Part shown: piece by piece, positions 1-9,249 of the stretch
Position numbering within the stretch: position 1 is the first letter of the stretch
Layout: every line of letters starts with the position of its first letter
DNA from: CAVUFH01 sp963740835
Lineage (GTDB): Bacteria > Actinomycetota > Acidimicrobiia > IMCC26256 > PALSA-610
Reading direction: 5' to 3'
Assembly: GCA_963740835.1 (NCBI GenBank)
Contig: CAVUFH010000007.1
Coordinates: 186,001 to 250,000, forward strand
DNA length: 64,000 nucleotides
Notes under the pieces: generated by a model
What the model was told of the DNA's origin: nothing
Databases searched by the model: none
The model's input: only the letters and a program-made list of their open reading frames with translations
Position numbers and translations under genes: made by a program

Positions 1-1
1 C

Positions 2-193
2 CGGCTCGCACCGCGCGACCACTGGCCCGTAGGCGACGACGTGTGGAGGGATCGCACGATCGTGCTCCCCGCCACCGCACCCGCGCGCTGGCTCGACGTG
101 TTCACCGGCACCGAGATCGAAGCCACCGCGGGCGCGCTGCGCGTCGGCGCCGTGCTCGATCGCCTGCCGGCCGCGCTGCTCGTCGCGCGCTGA
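2..193 (+). CDS. treY: Maltooligosyl trehalose synthase, C-terminal fragment
   Basis: The window opens inside this gene; only about 63 codons remain before the TGA. The tail contains W-L-D-V-F-T-G and ends L-P-A-A-L-L-V-A-R, the usual end of TreY (GH13), which converts the reducing-end alpha-1,4 bond of maltodextrin into the alpha,alpha-1,1 bond of trehalose. It converges on the glycogen debranching gene with only 9 bp between the stops. TreY and a GlgX/TreX-type debranching enzyme are often neighbours in actinobacteria, which supports the call. The 5' part lies outside the window, so the catalytic residues cannot be checked. Confidence 0.7.
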   Translation, partial: RLAPRDHWPVGDDVWRDRTIVLPATAPARWLDVFTGTEIEATAGALRVGAVLDRLPAALLVAR

Positions 194-202
194 CTCCGGA
201 GA

Positions 203-2320
203 TCAGTCGGCGGTGTCGCTCCGGCGCAGCAGGATGAACGACCGGTCGAGCATCCTGAGGCGATCACCCGGCTTCGAACGCGTCGGCTGGACGCGCCCCG
301 CGATCGCGGTGTCGATCACGGTCGACCACTCGCGGCCCCACTGCTCCGCCGGGATCGCGAACTCGATCGGCTCCCAGTGCGCGTTGAAGAGCAGCAGGAA
401 CGAGTCGCCTCGCACCGGATGCCCCGCGGCGTCCTGCCACGGCAACGCGTCACCGTTCAAGAACACGCCGATCGTCTTCGCGAAGCCGGCGCGCCAGTCT
501 TCGTCGGTCATCTGGCTGCCGTCGGGCTTGAACCACGCGACATCGCTGACGCCGCTGCCGTGGATGGGGCGACCCTGGAACCAGCGCCGGCGCCGGAACG
601 CGGCGTTGCGTTTGCGGATGTCGCCCAACAGGCTCGTGAACGCGAGCAGTTCCTCGTCCACGTTCTCCCAGTCGACCCACGAGATCTCGTTGTCCTGGCA
701 GTACGCGTTGTTGTTGCCGGCTTGCGTACGCCCGATCTCGTCCCCTGCGAGCAGCATCGGGACTCCTTGCGACAGGAACAACGTCGCAAGGAAGTTGCGC
801 TGCTGCCGCCGCCGCAGCCGCAGGATGCTCTCGTCGTCGGTCGGGCCTTCGACACCCGAGTTCCACGATCGGTTGTCGTCGGTACCGTCGCGCCCGTCCT
901 CGCCGTTCGCCTCGTTGTGCTTCTCGTTGTACGAGACCAAGTCGGCGAGTGTGAAGCCGTCGTGCGCGGTGACGAAGTTGATGGAAGCGGACGGCCGGCG
1001 CCCGGTCGCTTCGTAGAGGTCCGACGAGCCGGTGAGCCGCGCCGCGAACTCTCCGAGCCCCTGCTCCTGCGCGCGCCAGAAATCGCGCACGCTGTCGCGA
1101 TAACGGCCGTTCCACTCGGACCACAGCGGCGGGAAGTTACCGACCTGGTAGCCACCTTCGCCGACGTCCCACGGCTCTGCGATCAGCTTCACCTGGCTGA
1201 TGACCGGGTCTTGCTGGATCACGTCGAAGAACGCCGAGAGCCGATCGACGTCGTGCAGCGTGCGCGCGAGCGTCGCGGCGAGGTCGAACCGGAAGCCGTC
1301 CACGTGCATCTCCAGCACCCAGTAGCGCAGGCTGTCCATGAGCAGCTGCAGCACGTGCGGGTGGCGCATGTTCAGGGTGTTGCCGGTTCCCGTGTAGTCG
1401 ACGTAGAACCGCTTGTCCTCTTCCGAGAGCCGGTAGTACGCGGCGTTGTCGACGCCCTTGAACGCGAGCATCGGGCCGAGGTGATTTCCTTCGGCCGTGT
1501 GGTTGTACACGACGTCGAGGATCACCTCGATGCCCGCATCGTGCATCGTTTTCACCATCTGCTTGAACTCTTGGACCTGCTGGCCGAGGTCGCCGCTCGC
1601 GCTGTACTCGCCGTGCGGCGCGAAGTAGCCGATCGAGTTGTAGCCCCAGTAGTTGCGGAGGCCCATCTGCACGAGCCGATGGTCGTGGATGAACTGGTGC
1701 ACCGGCATCAACTCGACCGCGGTGACGCCCAGCCCGACGAACCACTCGACCACATCGGGGAACGCGAGGCCCGCGTACGTGCCGCGCAGGTTCGGGGGTA
1801 CCGACGGGTGCGTCTGCGTGAACCCCTTGGTGTGGACCTCATAGAGCAGCGTCTCGTGCAGCGGTGTCATCGGCGGGCGGTCGTTGCCCCAGTCGAAGTA
1901 CGGATTGACGACGACCGACTTCGGCATGAAGCGCGCACTGTCGCTCGTACTCGGTCGACTCTCGTCACCGAAGCGATACGGGTAGACGGGCTGACCCCAG
2001 CCGACCTCGCCGGTGACGGCCTTGCCGTAAGGATCGAGCAGCAGCTTCTGATGGTTGCTGCGCAGCCCTTGCTGCGGCGACCACTGGCCATGGACGCGGA
2101 AGCCGTAACGCTGACCAGGCCCGATACCAGGCAGGAACGCGTGATGGATGAACGCGGTTTCCTCGCGCATCGGGATGCGGGTCTCGTGGCCGGCCGCGTC
2201 GAAGAGGCACACGTCGACTTGCGTCGCGGACTCACTGAAGAGCGAGAAGTTCGTGCCGGTTCCGTTCCACGCGGCACCGAGCGGGAAGGGCGCGCCCGGG
2301 AGCACCGCGTAGTTCGCCAC
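203..2320 (-). CDS. glgX: Glycogen debranching enzyme GlgX/TreX
   Basis: GH13 isoamylase-type enzyme that hydrolyses alpha-1,6 branches of glycogen or limit dextrins, feeding maltodextrin to the trehalose (TreY/TreZ) route. It starts with the CBM48-like N-domain (P-L-G-A-A-W-N-G-T-G-T-N-F-S-L-F-S-E). It then shows GH13 region I (D-V-V-Y-N-H), the nucleophile Asp in D-G-F-R-F-D-L near residue 344, the acid/base Glu in E-P-W-D near 380 and the transition-state Asp in A-H-D-G-F near 453. GTG at 2320 gives 705 residues, the normal family length. The frame is open to an ATG at 2503, but that extra stretch is Arg/Ala-rich and unlike the family. The gene is convergent with treY. Confidence 0.93.
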   Translation of the reverse strand: MANYAVLPGAPFPLGAAWNGTGTNFSLFSESATQVDVCLFDAAGHETRIPMREETAFIHHAFLPGIGPGQRYGFRVHGQWSPQQGLRSNHQKLLLDPYGKAVTGEVGWGQPVYPYRFGDESRPSTSDSARFMPKSVVVNPYFDWGNDRPPMTPLHETLLYEVHTKGFTQTHPSVPPNLRGTYAGLAFPDVVEWFVGLGVTAVELMPVHQFIHDHRLVQMGLRNYWGYNSIGYFAPHGEYSASGDLGQQVQEFKQMVKTMHDAGIEVILDVVYNHTAEGNHLGPMLAFKGVDNAAYYRLSEEDKRFYVDYTGTGNTLNMRHPHVLQLLMDSLRYWVLEMHVDGFRFDLAATLARTLHDVDRLSAFFDVIQQDPVISQVKLIAEPWDVGEGGYQVGNFPPLWSEWNGRYRDSVRDFWRAQEQGLGEFAARLTGSSDLYEATGRRPSASINFVTAHDGFTLADLVSYNEKHNEANGEDGRDGTDDNRSWNSGVEGPTDDESILRLRRRQQRNFLATLFLSQGVPMLLAGDEIGRTQAGNNNAYCQDNEISWVDWENVDEELLAFTSLLGDIRKRNAAFRRRRWFQGRPIHGSGVSDVAWFKPDGSQMTDEDWRAGFAKTIGVFLNGDALPWQDAAGHPVRGDSFLLLFNAHWEPIEFAIPAEQWGREWSTVIDTAIAGRVQPTRSKPGDRLRMLDRSFILLRRSDTAD

Positions 2321-2523
2321 GCGCGGCGGCGCGTCCTCCGCGCGTCGGGACGCGCGGTACGGACGCGGTGCCCGCCCGCCGATCCGGGCGCGGTTCGTTC
2401 GCTTCCGGAGGCGCGGCCATCGAGGCACGGTAGCAACTCGCCCGGATCCCGCATCGCGCGCACGGCGCGCGCCGAGGAAACGGCGCGCGCCGTGCGCGAG
2501 CAACCGGCTGTGCTCGTGCTGCG

Positions 2524-3264
2524 TCAGGCCGCGCCGACGCGTGCCGCGAGTGCGGCGTAGTCGGACGGCGCGAGCACCGATTGGGCGAGCGCCTGCACGC
2601 CCGCGAGCACCTGCGGCGGTGCGCCGTGCTTCATACCTGCGAGCATCTCGGTCCGGTCCTCGATGTTCATCGCGGGCAGCATGAGCGACAGGCCGGTCGT
2701 CATCGCCTCGGGCGGGATGCTCGCGACGATCGCACGGTCGATGGCGACCAGTTCATCTGCGCTCACGAACCCCGCCAGCGCGGGTGCGATCTCGAGCTCC
2801 TCGAACGCCTGGTGCTGCAAGTAGTCCGCGGTGAACGACGCGAGGGCGAGGTACAAGCGGTGCGTCATCCGGCGCCGTTCCGTCGCGACGGCATCGACGA
2901 TGCGGTCACTCAGCACCTCGATGCACGCCATCTGCTTCTCGAGCGCGACGTGGTCCTCGATGATGATCTCCGCGAGCTCGGGCGCGTGCTGCTTGACCAC
3001 GGGCTGGAGGAATTGCTCCTCGTGCTCGGCGTGCGAGATGAGCAGCTGCGTCAGCGCGCGCAACCGCTCACTGCCGGCTTCCACTGCGTCGGGGTCGCCC
3101 GGGTCGACGTTCCCCGCCGCGGTCGTGACGCCGAAGAGCTCGGCGCGGATGCCCTTGTGGATGTCGCGGTAGATATCGACCTCCACGCGGCCGAGGCCGC
3201 CGGATTCGACGGCCGCCGAGGTGGCGCTCGGCCGGTGGGAGTTCGCGGCTTCGGTGGTGGTCAT
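2524..3264 (-). CDS. Hemerythrin-like (HHE) domain protein
   Basis: 246-residue cytosolic four-helix protein. The histidine/carboxylate pattern of a hemerythrin diiron site is visible: D-I-H-K-G near residue 30, H-A-E-H-E-E-Q-F near 80, D-H-V-A-L-E near 105, then H-Q-A-F-E-E-L-E. Such HHE proteins bind O2 or NO or act in iron and redox sensing. The role here is unknown. ATG 3264 is chosen because GAGAGG lies 7 bases upstream; a longer frame to 3315 has no such site. The last ~80 residues form an extra helical region with no recognised function. It is divergent from the split-barrel flavoprotein gene at 3423. Confidence 0.85.
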   Translation of the reverse strand: MTTTEAANSHRPSATSAAVESGGLGRVEVDIYRDIHKGIRAELFGVTTAAGNVDPGDPDAVEAGSERLRALTQLLISHAEHEEQFLQPVVKQHAPELAEIIIEDHVALEKQMACIEVLSDRIVDAVATERRRMTHRLYLALASFTADYLQHQAFEELEIAPALAGFVSADELVAIDRAIVASIPPEAMTTGLSLMLPAMNIEDRTEMLAGMKHGAPPQVLAGVQALAQSVLAPSDYAALAARVGAA

Positions 3265-3422
3265 GCGTGTTCCTCTCGCCCGGGGTGCCCCGCAGTTCCG
3301 CGTGCTGCACCGCATGGATTCGGTTTCGTACGATCATGAGGAACTGCCGACGCTCCCGCTCCTGAAAGGCGCGTGAGCGAACCCTAAGAAATCCCTACGG
3401 AGCCCCGCGGGAGCGAGATTCG

Positions 3423-3893
3423 ATGATCGAAGGCGAGGTTGCCGCCCTGCTGCAGGGGCCGTGCTCGCTGATCGTGGGCACCGTCGATACGAACGGTCTG
3501 CCCGCCGCGACCCGGGCGTTCGGCCTCGAGTTGCTCGACGCCGGCGAGCGGGTGCGCCTGATCCTCACGGCCGCGGCGCGGCCGACGATCGCGAACCTGG
3601 AGTTGACGGGCGTGATCGCGGTGACGGGCACCGACGTCGACACGTTCTTCTCGGTCCAGATCAAGGGACGCCGCGTCGGGGTGGAACCCTGCACCGACGC
3701 CGACCGGTTGCGTTCGAGCGAGTACATCGACGGCTTCTTCCAGGCGATCCACGAAGCGGACGGCACCCCGGTGGAACTGCTCGAACGGTTGCGACCACGC
3801 GACCGCTTCGCCCTGGTGATGACCGTCGAGGAAATGTTCGACCAGACGCCCGGACCGACGGCGGGTCGCTCCTTGCTGAACGCAGGCGCGTGA
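3423..3893 (+). CDS. Pyridoxamine 5'-phosphate oxidase-family split-barrel protein
   Basis: 156-residue FMN- or F420-binding split-barrel fold. The N-terminal strand pair (S-L-I-V-G-T-V-D-T-N-G-L-P-A-A-T-R) is the typical start of the family, where a substrate or cofactor sits across the dimer. It lies upstream of a second, frameshifted split-barrel gene and a GAF regulator, all on the plus strand, so the three probably form one transcript. Substrate is unknown. The C-terminal third is not typical of PNPOx itself, and the PNPOx C-terminal dimerisation domain is absent, so a vitamin B6 role is unlikely. Confidence 0.8.
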   Translation: MIEGEVAALLQGPCSLIVGTVDTNGLPAATRAFGLELLDAGERVRLILTAAARPTIANLELTGVIAVTGTDVDTFFSVQIKGRRVGVEPCTDADRLRSSEYIDGFFQAIHEADGTPVELLERLRPRDRFALVMTVEEMFDQTPGPTAGRSLLNAGA

Positions 3894-3987
3894 CGTGGTC
3901 CACGCGAGTGACGAAGCGACATGAGCAGCGATACCTCCCTTCCGCTCTCCGCGATTCAGCGCGTGCTTCGAGGGCGTCATCCCGGCC

Positions 3988-4338
3988 GTGATCGCGACCG
4001 CTGCGAGCGACGGCACCCCGAACGTCACCCACCTGACCCGCGTCCACCTCGTCGATGACGAGCGGATCGTCTTGTCGAACCAGTTCTTCTCGAAGACCGT
4101 GCGCAACCTCGCCGAGAACCCGCAAGCGTGTGTGCTGCTGATCGACCCGATCACGTACCACGAGTACCGGCTGATCCTCCGCTATGAACGTACCGAACGG
4201 CGGGGTCCACTTTTCGACCAGTTGCACCGGGACGTCGAAGCGGTCGCCGCGCTCACCGGCATGCAGGGCGTGTTCAAGCTGCGCAGCGCGGACGTGTACC
4301 GCGTGATCGAGATCGACGACATCACGCCCCCGGCATGA
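3988..4338 (+). CDS. Split-barrel (PPOX-class) protein, probable 1-base frameshift near the N-terminus
   Basis: The readable frame begins at GTG 3988 and gives 116 residues with the split-barrel signature A-S-D-G-T-P-N-V-T-H-L. Upstream, ATG 3921 opens a different frame (M-S-S-D-T-S-L-P-L-S-A-I-Q-R) that meets the 3988 frame as C-F-E-G-V-I-P-A-V-I-A-T when one base is dropped near 3960-3966. The joined product looks like a normal family N-terminus, so the intended gene is 3921..4338. The TGA overlaps the ATG of the GAF gene (ATGA), indicating coupled translation. Whether the indel is real or a consensus error cannot be told from the sequence. Confidence 0.75.
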   Translation: MIATAASDGTPNVTHLTRVHLVDDERIVLSNQFFSKTVRNLAENPQACVLLIDPITYHEYRLILRYERTERRGPLFDQLHRDVEAVAALTGMQGVFKLRSADVYRVIEIDDITPPA

Positions 4339-5258
4339 ACGACGTCCTGCCCGCGCTGGCCCAGCTGAGCGAACGGCTCGGCCGCTGCCCGGATCTCGAC
4401 ACGCTCGTCGGCGCGGCGCTCGGCGGTCTCGCCGATCTGTTCGGCTACGAGCACTCCCTGCTGCTCCTGCGCGACGAGGACGGCACCCGCCTCTACACGA
4501 TCGCGAGCCACGGCTACGACACCGAAGGGATCGGATCCGAGATCCAGGTGGGCGAAGGCATCATCGGCATGGCCGCCGCGCGCGCGGAGCCGATGCGCAT
4601 CGGCAACCTCGGCAAGATGCTGGCGTACGCGCGGAGCATCCGGCGCGCGTACGAGGAGAGCGGCGTCGAGGCGCCCGGTCACGAGATCCCGCTCCCCGGT
4701 CTCGCCGACGCCCAGAGCCAGGTGGCAGTACCCGCGATCGTGCTCGGCCAACTCGTCGGTGTCCTCGTGATCGAGAGCCCGCAGCGCGTCGCGTTCACCA
4801 CCGACGACGAAGCGTTGCTCACGATCGTCGCGACGATGGTCGCGAGCGCGATCGAGATCGACTGGGCGCAGGAACGGGCCGAAGCCGACGTCGACGCGCC
4901 AGCAAGCCCGCCGCGCACGTCCGGCCTACCCGAGACCGTGACCACCCGAGTGCGGTTCTTCGCGGTCGACGGCAGCACCTTCCTCGACGGCGACTACCTC
5001 ATCAAGGGCGTCGCCGGTCGGATTCTCTGGGCGTTGCTCGCGCAGCACGTGCGCGAAGGCCGCGAAGACTTCACGAACAAGGAGGTGCGGCTCGATCCCA
5101 CGCTCGAGCTCCCGGAGTTCCGTGACAACCTCGAGAGCCGCCTCATCCTGCTGAAGCGTCGTCTCGACGAACGCTCGGCACCGATCCGGATCGAGAAGAC
5201 GGGGCGCGGCCGGTTCCGGCTCACGGTTGCGACCGGACTCGAGCTCGAGCCGGCTTAG
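4335..5258 (+). CDS. GAF-domain regulator with C-terminal winged-helix-like region
   Basis: 307 residues. Residues ~20-180 form a GAF domain (D-L-F-G-Y-E-H-S-L-L-L-L, then G-E-G-I-I-G-M-A-A, then V-A-V-P-A-I-V-L-G-Q-L-V-G-V-L), which usually binds a small ligand or heme. After an acidic linker, residues ~205-300 (L-I-K-G-V-A-G-R-I-L-W-A-L-L ... L-E-S-R-L-I-L-L-K-R-R-L) look like an OmpR-type winged helix. Translation is coupled by ATGA to the preceding split-barrel gene. It probably senses a ligand or redox state and controls this small operon; target sites are not identified. Confidence 0.75.
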   Translation: MNDVLPALAQLSERLGRCPDLDTLVGAALGGLADLFGYEHSLLLLRDEDGTRLYTIASHGYDTEGIGSEIQVGEGIIGMAAARAEPMRIGNLGKMLAYARSIRRAYEESGVEAPGHEIPLPGLADAQSQVAVPAIVLGQLVGVLVIESPQRVAFTTDDEALLTIVATMVASAIEIDWAQERAEADVDAPASPPRTSGLPETVTTRVRFFAVDGSTFLDGDYLIKGVAGRILWALLAQHVREGREDFTNKEVRLDPTLELPEFRDNLESRLILLKRRLDERSAPIRIEKTGRGRFRLTVATGLELEPA

Positions 5259-5271
5259 TACGGTCACCGCG

Positions 5272-6084
5272 ATGACCGACACCACGGGCGAGCGGCCGAG
5301 CGCCACAACCGGTGACATCGACCTGACCGGACGCGTCGTCATCGTCACCGGCGCGTCCCGAGGGATCGGCAAAGGACTCGCGATCGGCTTGGCCGGCATG
5401 GGTGCGAAGGTCGTGTGCGCGGCCCGCACCGTCGACCAGCATCCTGATGGTCTCCCAGGCACGATCCACGAGACGGTCGCGCGGATCGACGAAGCGGGCG
5501 GCCGTGCCCTCGCGGTCCGCTGCGACATAGGGATCGCCGAGGACATCCGGCACCTCATCGACACGACGATCGACGAGTTCGACCGCGTCGACGTCCTCGT
5601 GAACAACGCGATGGCCCCGACCCGATCTGCGTTCGCGGAATCGACCGTCGACCAGTGGGACGAGTCGATGCGGGTGAACGTGCGGAGCCTCTATTTGATC
5701 TGCCGCGCGGTGGTGCCGCACATGGCTGCGACGGGCGGCGGGAGCATCATCAACATCTCGTCGGGTGGCGCGGGACATGAGTCGACACCGTTCATGCCGC
5801 CGGGATACACGATCTACGCGGTGGCGAAGGCGGCGATGGAACGGTTCTCGACGGCGCTCGCACCCGAGCTCGTCGACCAGAGCATCGCGATCAACGCCCT
5901 GCGCCCGGGTGCGGTGAAGACCGAACTGTCGGTGTTCGAGCTGGGCGAGGACCATGACTGGAGTGGCTGGAAGACACCCGCCGCGGTCGTGCCCGCCGTC
6001 GCCTACCTGAGTGCGCCCGCGAACCGCGGCTACACCGGCCACGTCCTCGACTCCACGCAGTTCGGCACGATCTGGCCGGCTTGA
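5272..6084 (+). CDS. Short-chain dehydrogenase/reductase
   Basis: 270-residue classical SDR. The cofactor loop is T-G-A-S-R-G-I-G, followed by V-N-N-A, the catalytic Ser in I-I-N-I-S-S and the Y-A-V-A-K catalytic pair. Start ATG 5272 follows the stop of the GAF gene by 13 bases; a longer frame would overlap that gene. Its substrate cannot be predicted. It stops 5 bases before the end of the convergent patatin-related gene. Confidence 0.88.
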   Translation: MTDTTGERPSATTGDIDLTGRVVIVTGASRGIGKGLAIGLAGMGAKVVCAARTVDQHPDGLPGTIHETVARIDEAGGRALAVRCDIGIAEDIRHLIDTTIDEFDRVDVLVNNAMAPTRSAFAESTVDQWDESMRVNVRSLYLICRAVVPHMAATGGGSIINISSGGAGHESTPFMPPGYTIYAVAKAAMERFSTALAPELVDQSIAINALRPGAVKTELSVFELGEDHDWSGWKTPAAVVPAVAYLSAPANRGYTGHVLDSTQFGTIWPA

Positions 6085-6088
6085 TGCC

Positions 6089-7642
6089 CTAGCCCGGCGG
6101 GCAGGTGAAGACCGGGAGCGCGTCGATCGCGTCGTGCTCCCAATCGCTCTGGTTGCAGAGCTTCGCCACCGGGTGCACCGCGAGCTCGGTGATCCCGATG
6201 AACGCGAACGAGATGACGACCACCGCGGCGAGAACGGCCGCGATCGCTGATCTCCCCTTCTTGGTGATGATCGCGAGCACCAAACCGCACGCGACACCGA
6301 GCAGGAAGAGGCCGAGCCAGCGTTTCGTCCCGCTCGCGAGGAGCAAACCCTCGATGCCGACGAGCACGAGCAGCGCGCCCGCGACTGCGATCCCGATCCA
6401 CCACCATTTCCCGTTGCGGATCCAGTTCCCGGCCAGGTTGACGAGCACGCGAATGCCGAGCGCGATCGCGAACACCGTCCATCCGAACGTCACGACGGGC
6501 CGGCCGCCGAAGAGCGACCCGAGCAGGATCATGAGCAGCCCGGCGAGGATCGCCAGATCGAGGACGTGCCGGGTGACTGCGGCTCTGACGCTGCGGTCGA
6601 GCACGAGGTCGGCGAGCTGGGCGGCGGGCCGGAGGAACGCCGACAACCACGTCCGCACCTTTGCCATCGGTTGACCGGTGTCGTCGGCGAGTCCGGCGGT
6701 CATCCCGTCGACCACGCGCGCCGATCGGCTCGCGAGCGCGAGCGTGTCTTCGCGCGTCGGACCCGGCGGCGGCTTGTACTCGGACTTCAGGCAGTCGAGC
6801 ACGCGTCCGGCCGCACCCGGATACTCCGCCTCGTCGGTGAGGGCGGCGGTCATCGATCCCGGCGCGATCACGTCGAACAGCACGCGGTACTTCGCGTCCG
6901 CGAGGAGATCGGTGATGATCGCTTCGTGCGCGTCGCGAATGCACGCGACCTTCTCGATCGTCGCGCCTGCGGCGTCGTCGACGAGCATCCCGATCAGCCG
7001 CTCGGCTGCGTCGAGGCGACCCCACATGATGTCGTTGCGGCGCCAGTCCGGGCGGAAGAACCCGCCGAAATGATGGATCGCGGTCCCCGCGAGCTTCACC
7101 TGGCCGTGGCGCTCGTCGCAGACCGAGGTCGCGTCGCGCGGGCTGACGCGCACCACCGCGATGTCCTTGTTCTCGCCCGGGATGAGCCGGCGCAGCGCGA
7201 GCGTCGCTTCGTCCACTTCGTCGAAGCCGTCCCACCGCTTCACGGGCTCCGGGCCGAGGCGGTTGACGATGGTCGCGACCTGCGACGTGGCGCCGTCGAG
7301 GTCGAGCGCGGCCGCGAACGCCTGCAGCACCGGGTCGACTGCAACGACTGCCGCCACGAATTCCGGGCGCGTGGGATCGACGGCGCTCGGGCCGGCCGCG
7401 ACCAGGGCGTCGAACGCGGTGCGCAATGCGGGCACGCCCGCGGTCGCGGTGTCGCGCGAGCGCAGCGCCCGACCGAGCCGGATCAGGCGCTGCCGGACGT
7501 CGGCCATCGCGCCGAGCGCGACGCGCGGCACGCCGCCGCGGTGGTTCACGTAGTTGACGCGCCGGAGGAAGTAAGCGAGGTCGAGCCGGCCGAGGAACGC
7601 GTTCTTGGTCGCCGCGTCGGCGCCATCGAGCCAGTTGGTCAC
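6089..7642 (-). CDS. C-terminal part of patatin-related protein (split by frameshift)
   Basis: 517 residues. The first ~330 are helical and soluble; the last ~180 hold about five membrane segments (for example L-A-I-L-A-G-L-L-M-I-L-L-G). In the same frame, upstream of the nominal start, the sequence reads A-G-Y-L-A-L-R-T-G-D-T-I-A-D-L and joins the end of the patatin gene at 7639..9060 when one base is restored near 7785-7793 (a GGGCCC run). The two pieces are therefore one large patatin-related protein (about 990 residues) with a helical C-terminal half and a membrane anchor. Confidence 0.7.
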   Translation of the reverse strand: MTNWLDGADAATKNAFLGRLDLAYFLRRVNYVNHRGGVPRVALGAMADVRQRLIRLGRALRSRDTATAGVPALRTAFDALVAAGPSAVDPTRPEFVAAVVAVDPVLQAFAAALDLDGATSQVATIVNRLGPEPVKRWDGFDEVDEATLALRRLIPGENKDIAVVRVSPRDATSVCDERHGQVKLAGTAIHHFGGFFRPDWRRNDIMWGRLDAAERLIGMLVDDAAGATIEKVACIRDAHEAIITDLLADAKYRVLFDVIAPGSMTAALTDEAEYPGAAGRVLDCLKSEYKPPPGPTREDTLALASRSARVVDGMTAGLADDTGQPMAKVRTWLSAFLRPAAQLADLVLDRSVRAAVTRHVLDLAILAGLLMILLGSLFGGRPVVTFGWTVFAIALGIRVLVNLAGNWIRNGKWWWIGIAVAGALLVLVGIEGLLLASGTKRWLGLFLLGVACGLVLAIITKKGRSAIAAVLAAVVVISFAFIGITELAVHPVAKLCNQSDWEHDAIDALPVFTCPPG

Positions 7643-9060
7643 GACCGTGCGGGCGAGCTCGTACTGCGCGCTGTCAACCTCGTACGCGCGGTCGCCGAAC
7701 CCGATCCGGGCGAACGCGGCCGCGAGGTCGGCGATCGTGTCACCGGTGCGCAGCGCGAGGTAACCCGCGGCGCGGGTGAGGCCACCGGGCCCGCGTCACC
7801 GGTGAGGGCAGCCTCGACCGCGTCGTAGATGTTCTCGCGGGTCTCGAGCGGACCGGAGAGCGCCTTGATCCGATCGATCTCGCCACCGATCGTCTGTGCG
7901 CGCGGCAGGGTGACGACCTTGAGCAGCGTCGACACCAGATCCGAGCGTGGCGCGTTCGGGGTCGGGTGCTCCGGCCCGCCGCCACCGGGGTTCGGATCGA
8001 CGACGAGCACCCTCCGGCTGACCGGGAGATCCGCCCGCCGCTTGGGCAGCGTTTCCATCACGAGGTCCACGGGTTTGTTGTCGAGGTAGCCACCGTCGGC
8101 GAACGAGACGCTTTCGTAATACTCGGGTTCGCCGTAGCGCTGGAAGAGCCGCTGCGCCTCCGGCGAATCGATCGGGAGCCACGGTGTCGCGGCTGCGCTC
8201 GTCGCGAACGCGGCGCGCAGGTTCGCCGCCACCGCGTTCACGTCGCGCAACTGCACTGGCCGGAACGCGCCCGGGAACGACGACGTCGCGCGCGCGACGA
8301 ACGCGAGCAACGGGTCGTACTCGCGGCCGAACATGTTGATCGTCTCGCCGTCGCCGCTCGCGTCGTACACGAAGTGGAACCGGGCGCGGTGGTTGATCTC
8401 GCGCTCGTGTTCGAGCGGCGCCTGATCGCTCAGCCCGATCTCCTCGGGCCGGCCGGACAGGTCCGTCGAGGTGACCCACAGGTCGATCTGGTCTGCGTAC
8501 GGCGAGGGCGCGGGCTTCGGGTTCGTGGCGCTGACGCCGCCGAGCGCGTCGAGCAGGTGGAACAACATGTACGTACCGCTGAGCAAGGACTCCGGCGGAC
8601 GCTCGCGCGGGAGACCACCGAGCTCCTTGTACGCCTCGCCATCGTTCAGCAGCCCCGCGATGTCGCCGTTGTCGACCCACAGCTTCGCCAGCTTCTCGAT
8701 CGACTGATCGTTGGCGAGCGCCTTGGCCAGGAAGACGCCGTTGATGCCGCCCGCGGACGTGCCGGTGAGGATGTCGACGACGATCCGGCACTTGACGGGG
8801 CCACTGCTCGATGAAGCACCCGGGTTCGCTCCCAGCCGGCGGGCCAGGTCGCGGTACACGCGCTCGGCACCGCGAAGCTGCGCATCGGCGAGATGCAGCG
8901 TCGACCCGTCGGCCGCGGGCGCGCTCGCGCGTACGAGCGAGAACAGCTCCTGAACGATCCCGTTCATGTAGATGGCGAGTGACACGCCCCCGTAGAGCAC
9001 GACCGCAAAACGGACTTCGCGATCTGCCGCGTACGCCATCGCCGGTTCGTCGTCGCTCAC
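7639..9060 (-). CDS. Patatin-like phospholipase, N-terminal part
   Basis: Patatin-family lipid acyl hydrolase with a Ser-Asp dyad. Near the N-terminus is the oxyanion segment L-Y-G-G-V-S-L-A-I-Y-M-N-G. The nucleophile elbow is G-T-S-A-G-G-I-N-G-V-F, and the catalytic Asp lies in F-A-D-G-G-Y-L-D-N-K-P. The Y-G-G-V-S-L form is that of the bacterial patatin-related proteins with long C-terminal extensions. GTG 9060 (V-S-D-D-E-P) or ATG 9039 are the likely starts; the frame runs open to 9363 but that stretch lacks family character. The last ~45 codons are out-of-frame because of the indel near 7790. Divergent from the acyl-CoA ligase operon. Confidence 0.85.
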   Translation of the reverse strand: MSDDEPAMAYAADREVRFAVVLYGGVSLAIYMNGIVQELFSLVRASAPAADGSTLHLADAQLRGAERVYRDLARRLGANPGASSSSGPVKCRIVVDILTGTSAGGINGVFLAKALANDQSIEKLAKLWVDNGDIAGLLNDGEAYKELGGLPRERPPESLLSGTYMLFHLLDALGGVSATNPKPAPSPYADQIDLWVTSTDLSGRPEEIGLSDQAPLEHEREINHRARFHFVYDASGDGETINMFGREYDPLLAFVARATSSFPGAFRPVQLRDVNAVAANLRAAFATSAAATPWLPIDSPEAQRLFQRYGEPEYYESVSFADGGYLDNKPVDLVMETLPKRRADLPVSRRVLVVDPNPGGGGPEHPTPNAPRSDLVSTLLKVVTLPRAQTIGGEIDRIKALSGPLETRENIYDAVEAALTGDAGPVASPAPRVTSRCAPVTRSPTSRPRSPGSGSATARTRLTARSTSSPARS

Positions 9061-9249
9061 GGCGGTCCAGCTTGCCCGCCTCCGAGTCCCTCCGGCGGGA
9101 TGCGGCCGTCCACCCCCGGCGGTCGACGAATGGCCGCCGCGCGCCGGGCCTTTCGGCCGTGTCGGTCCTTGCCTCGAAGGTGCAGGCTGGGGTGTGCGGG
9201 CAACGTCCGCACACCGCGGCGGGCAAAACGTCGTCAGGGGGAGCACACC

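Noticed and set aside
377..2560. 727-codon open frame on the plus strand opposite glgX
   Set aside because: Val/Arg/Glu-rich antisense shadow typical of GC-rich DNA; glgX on the other strand has all GH13 motifs.
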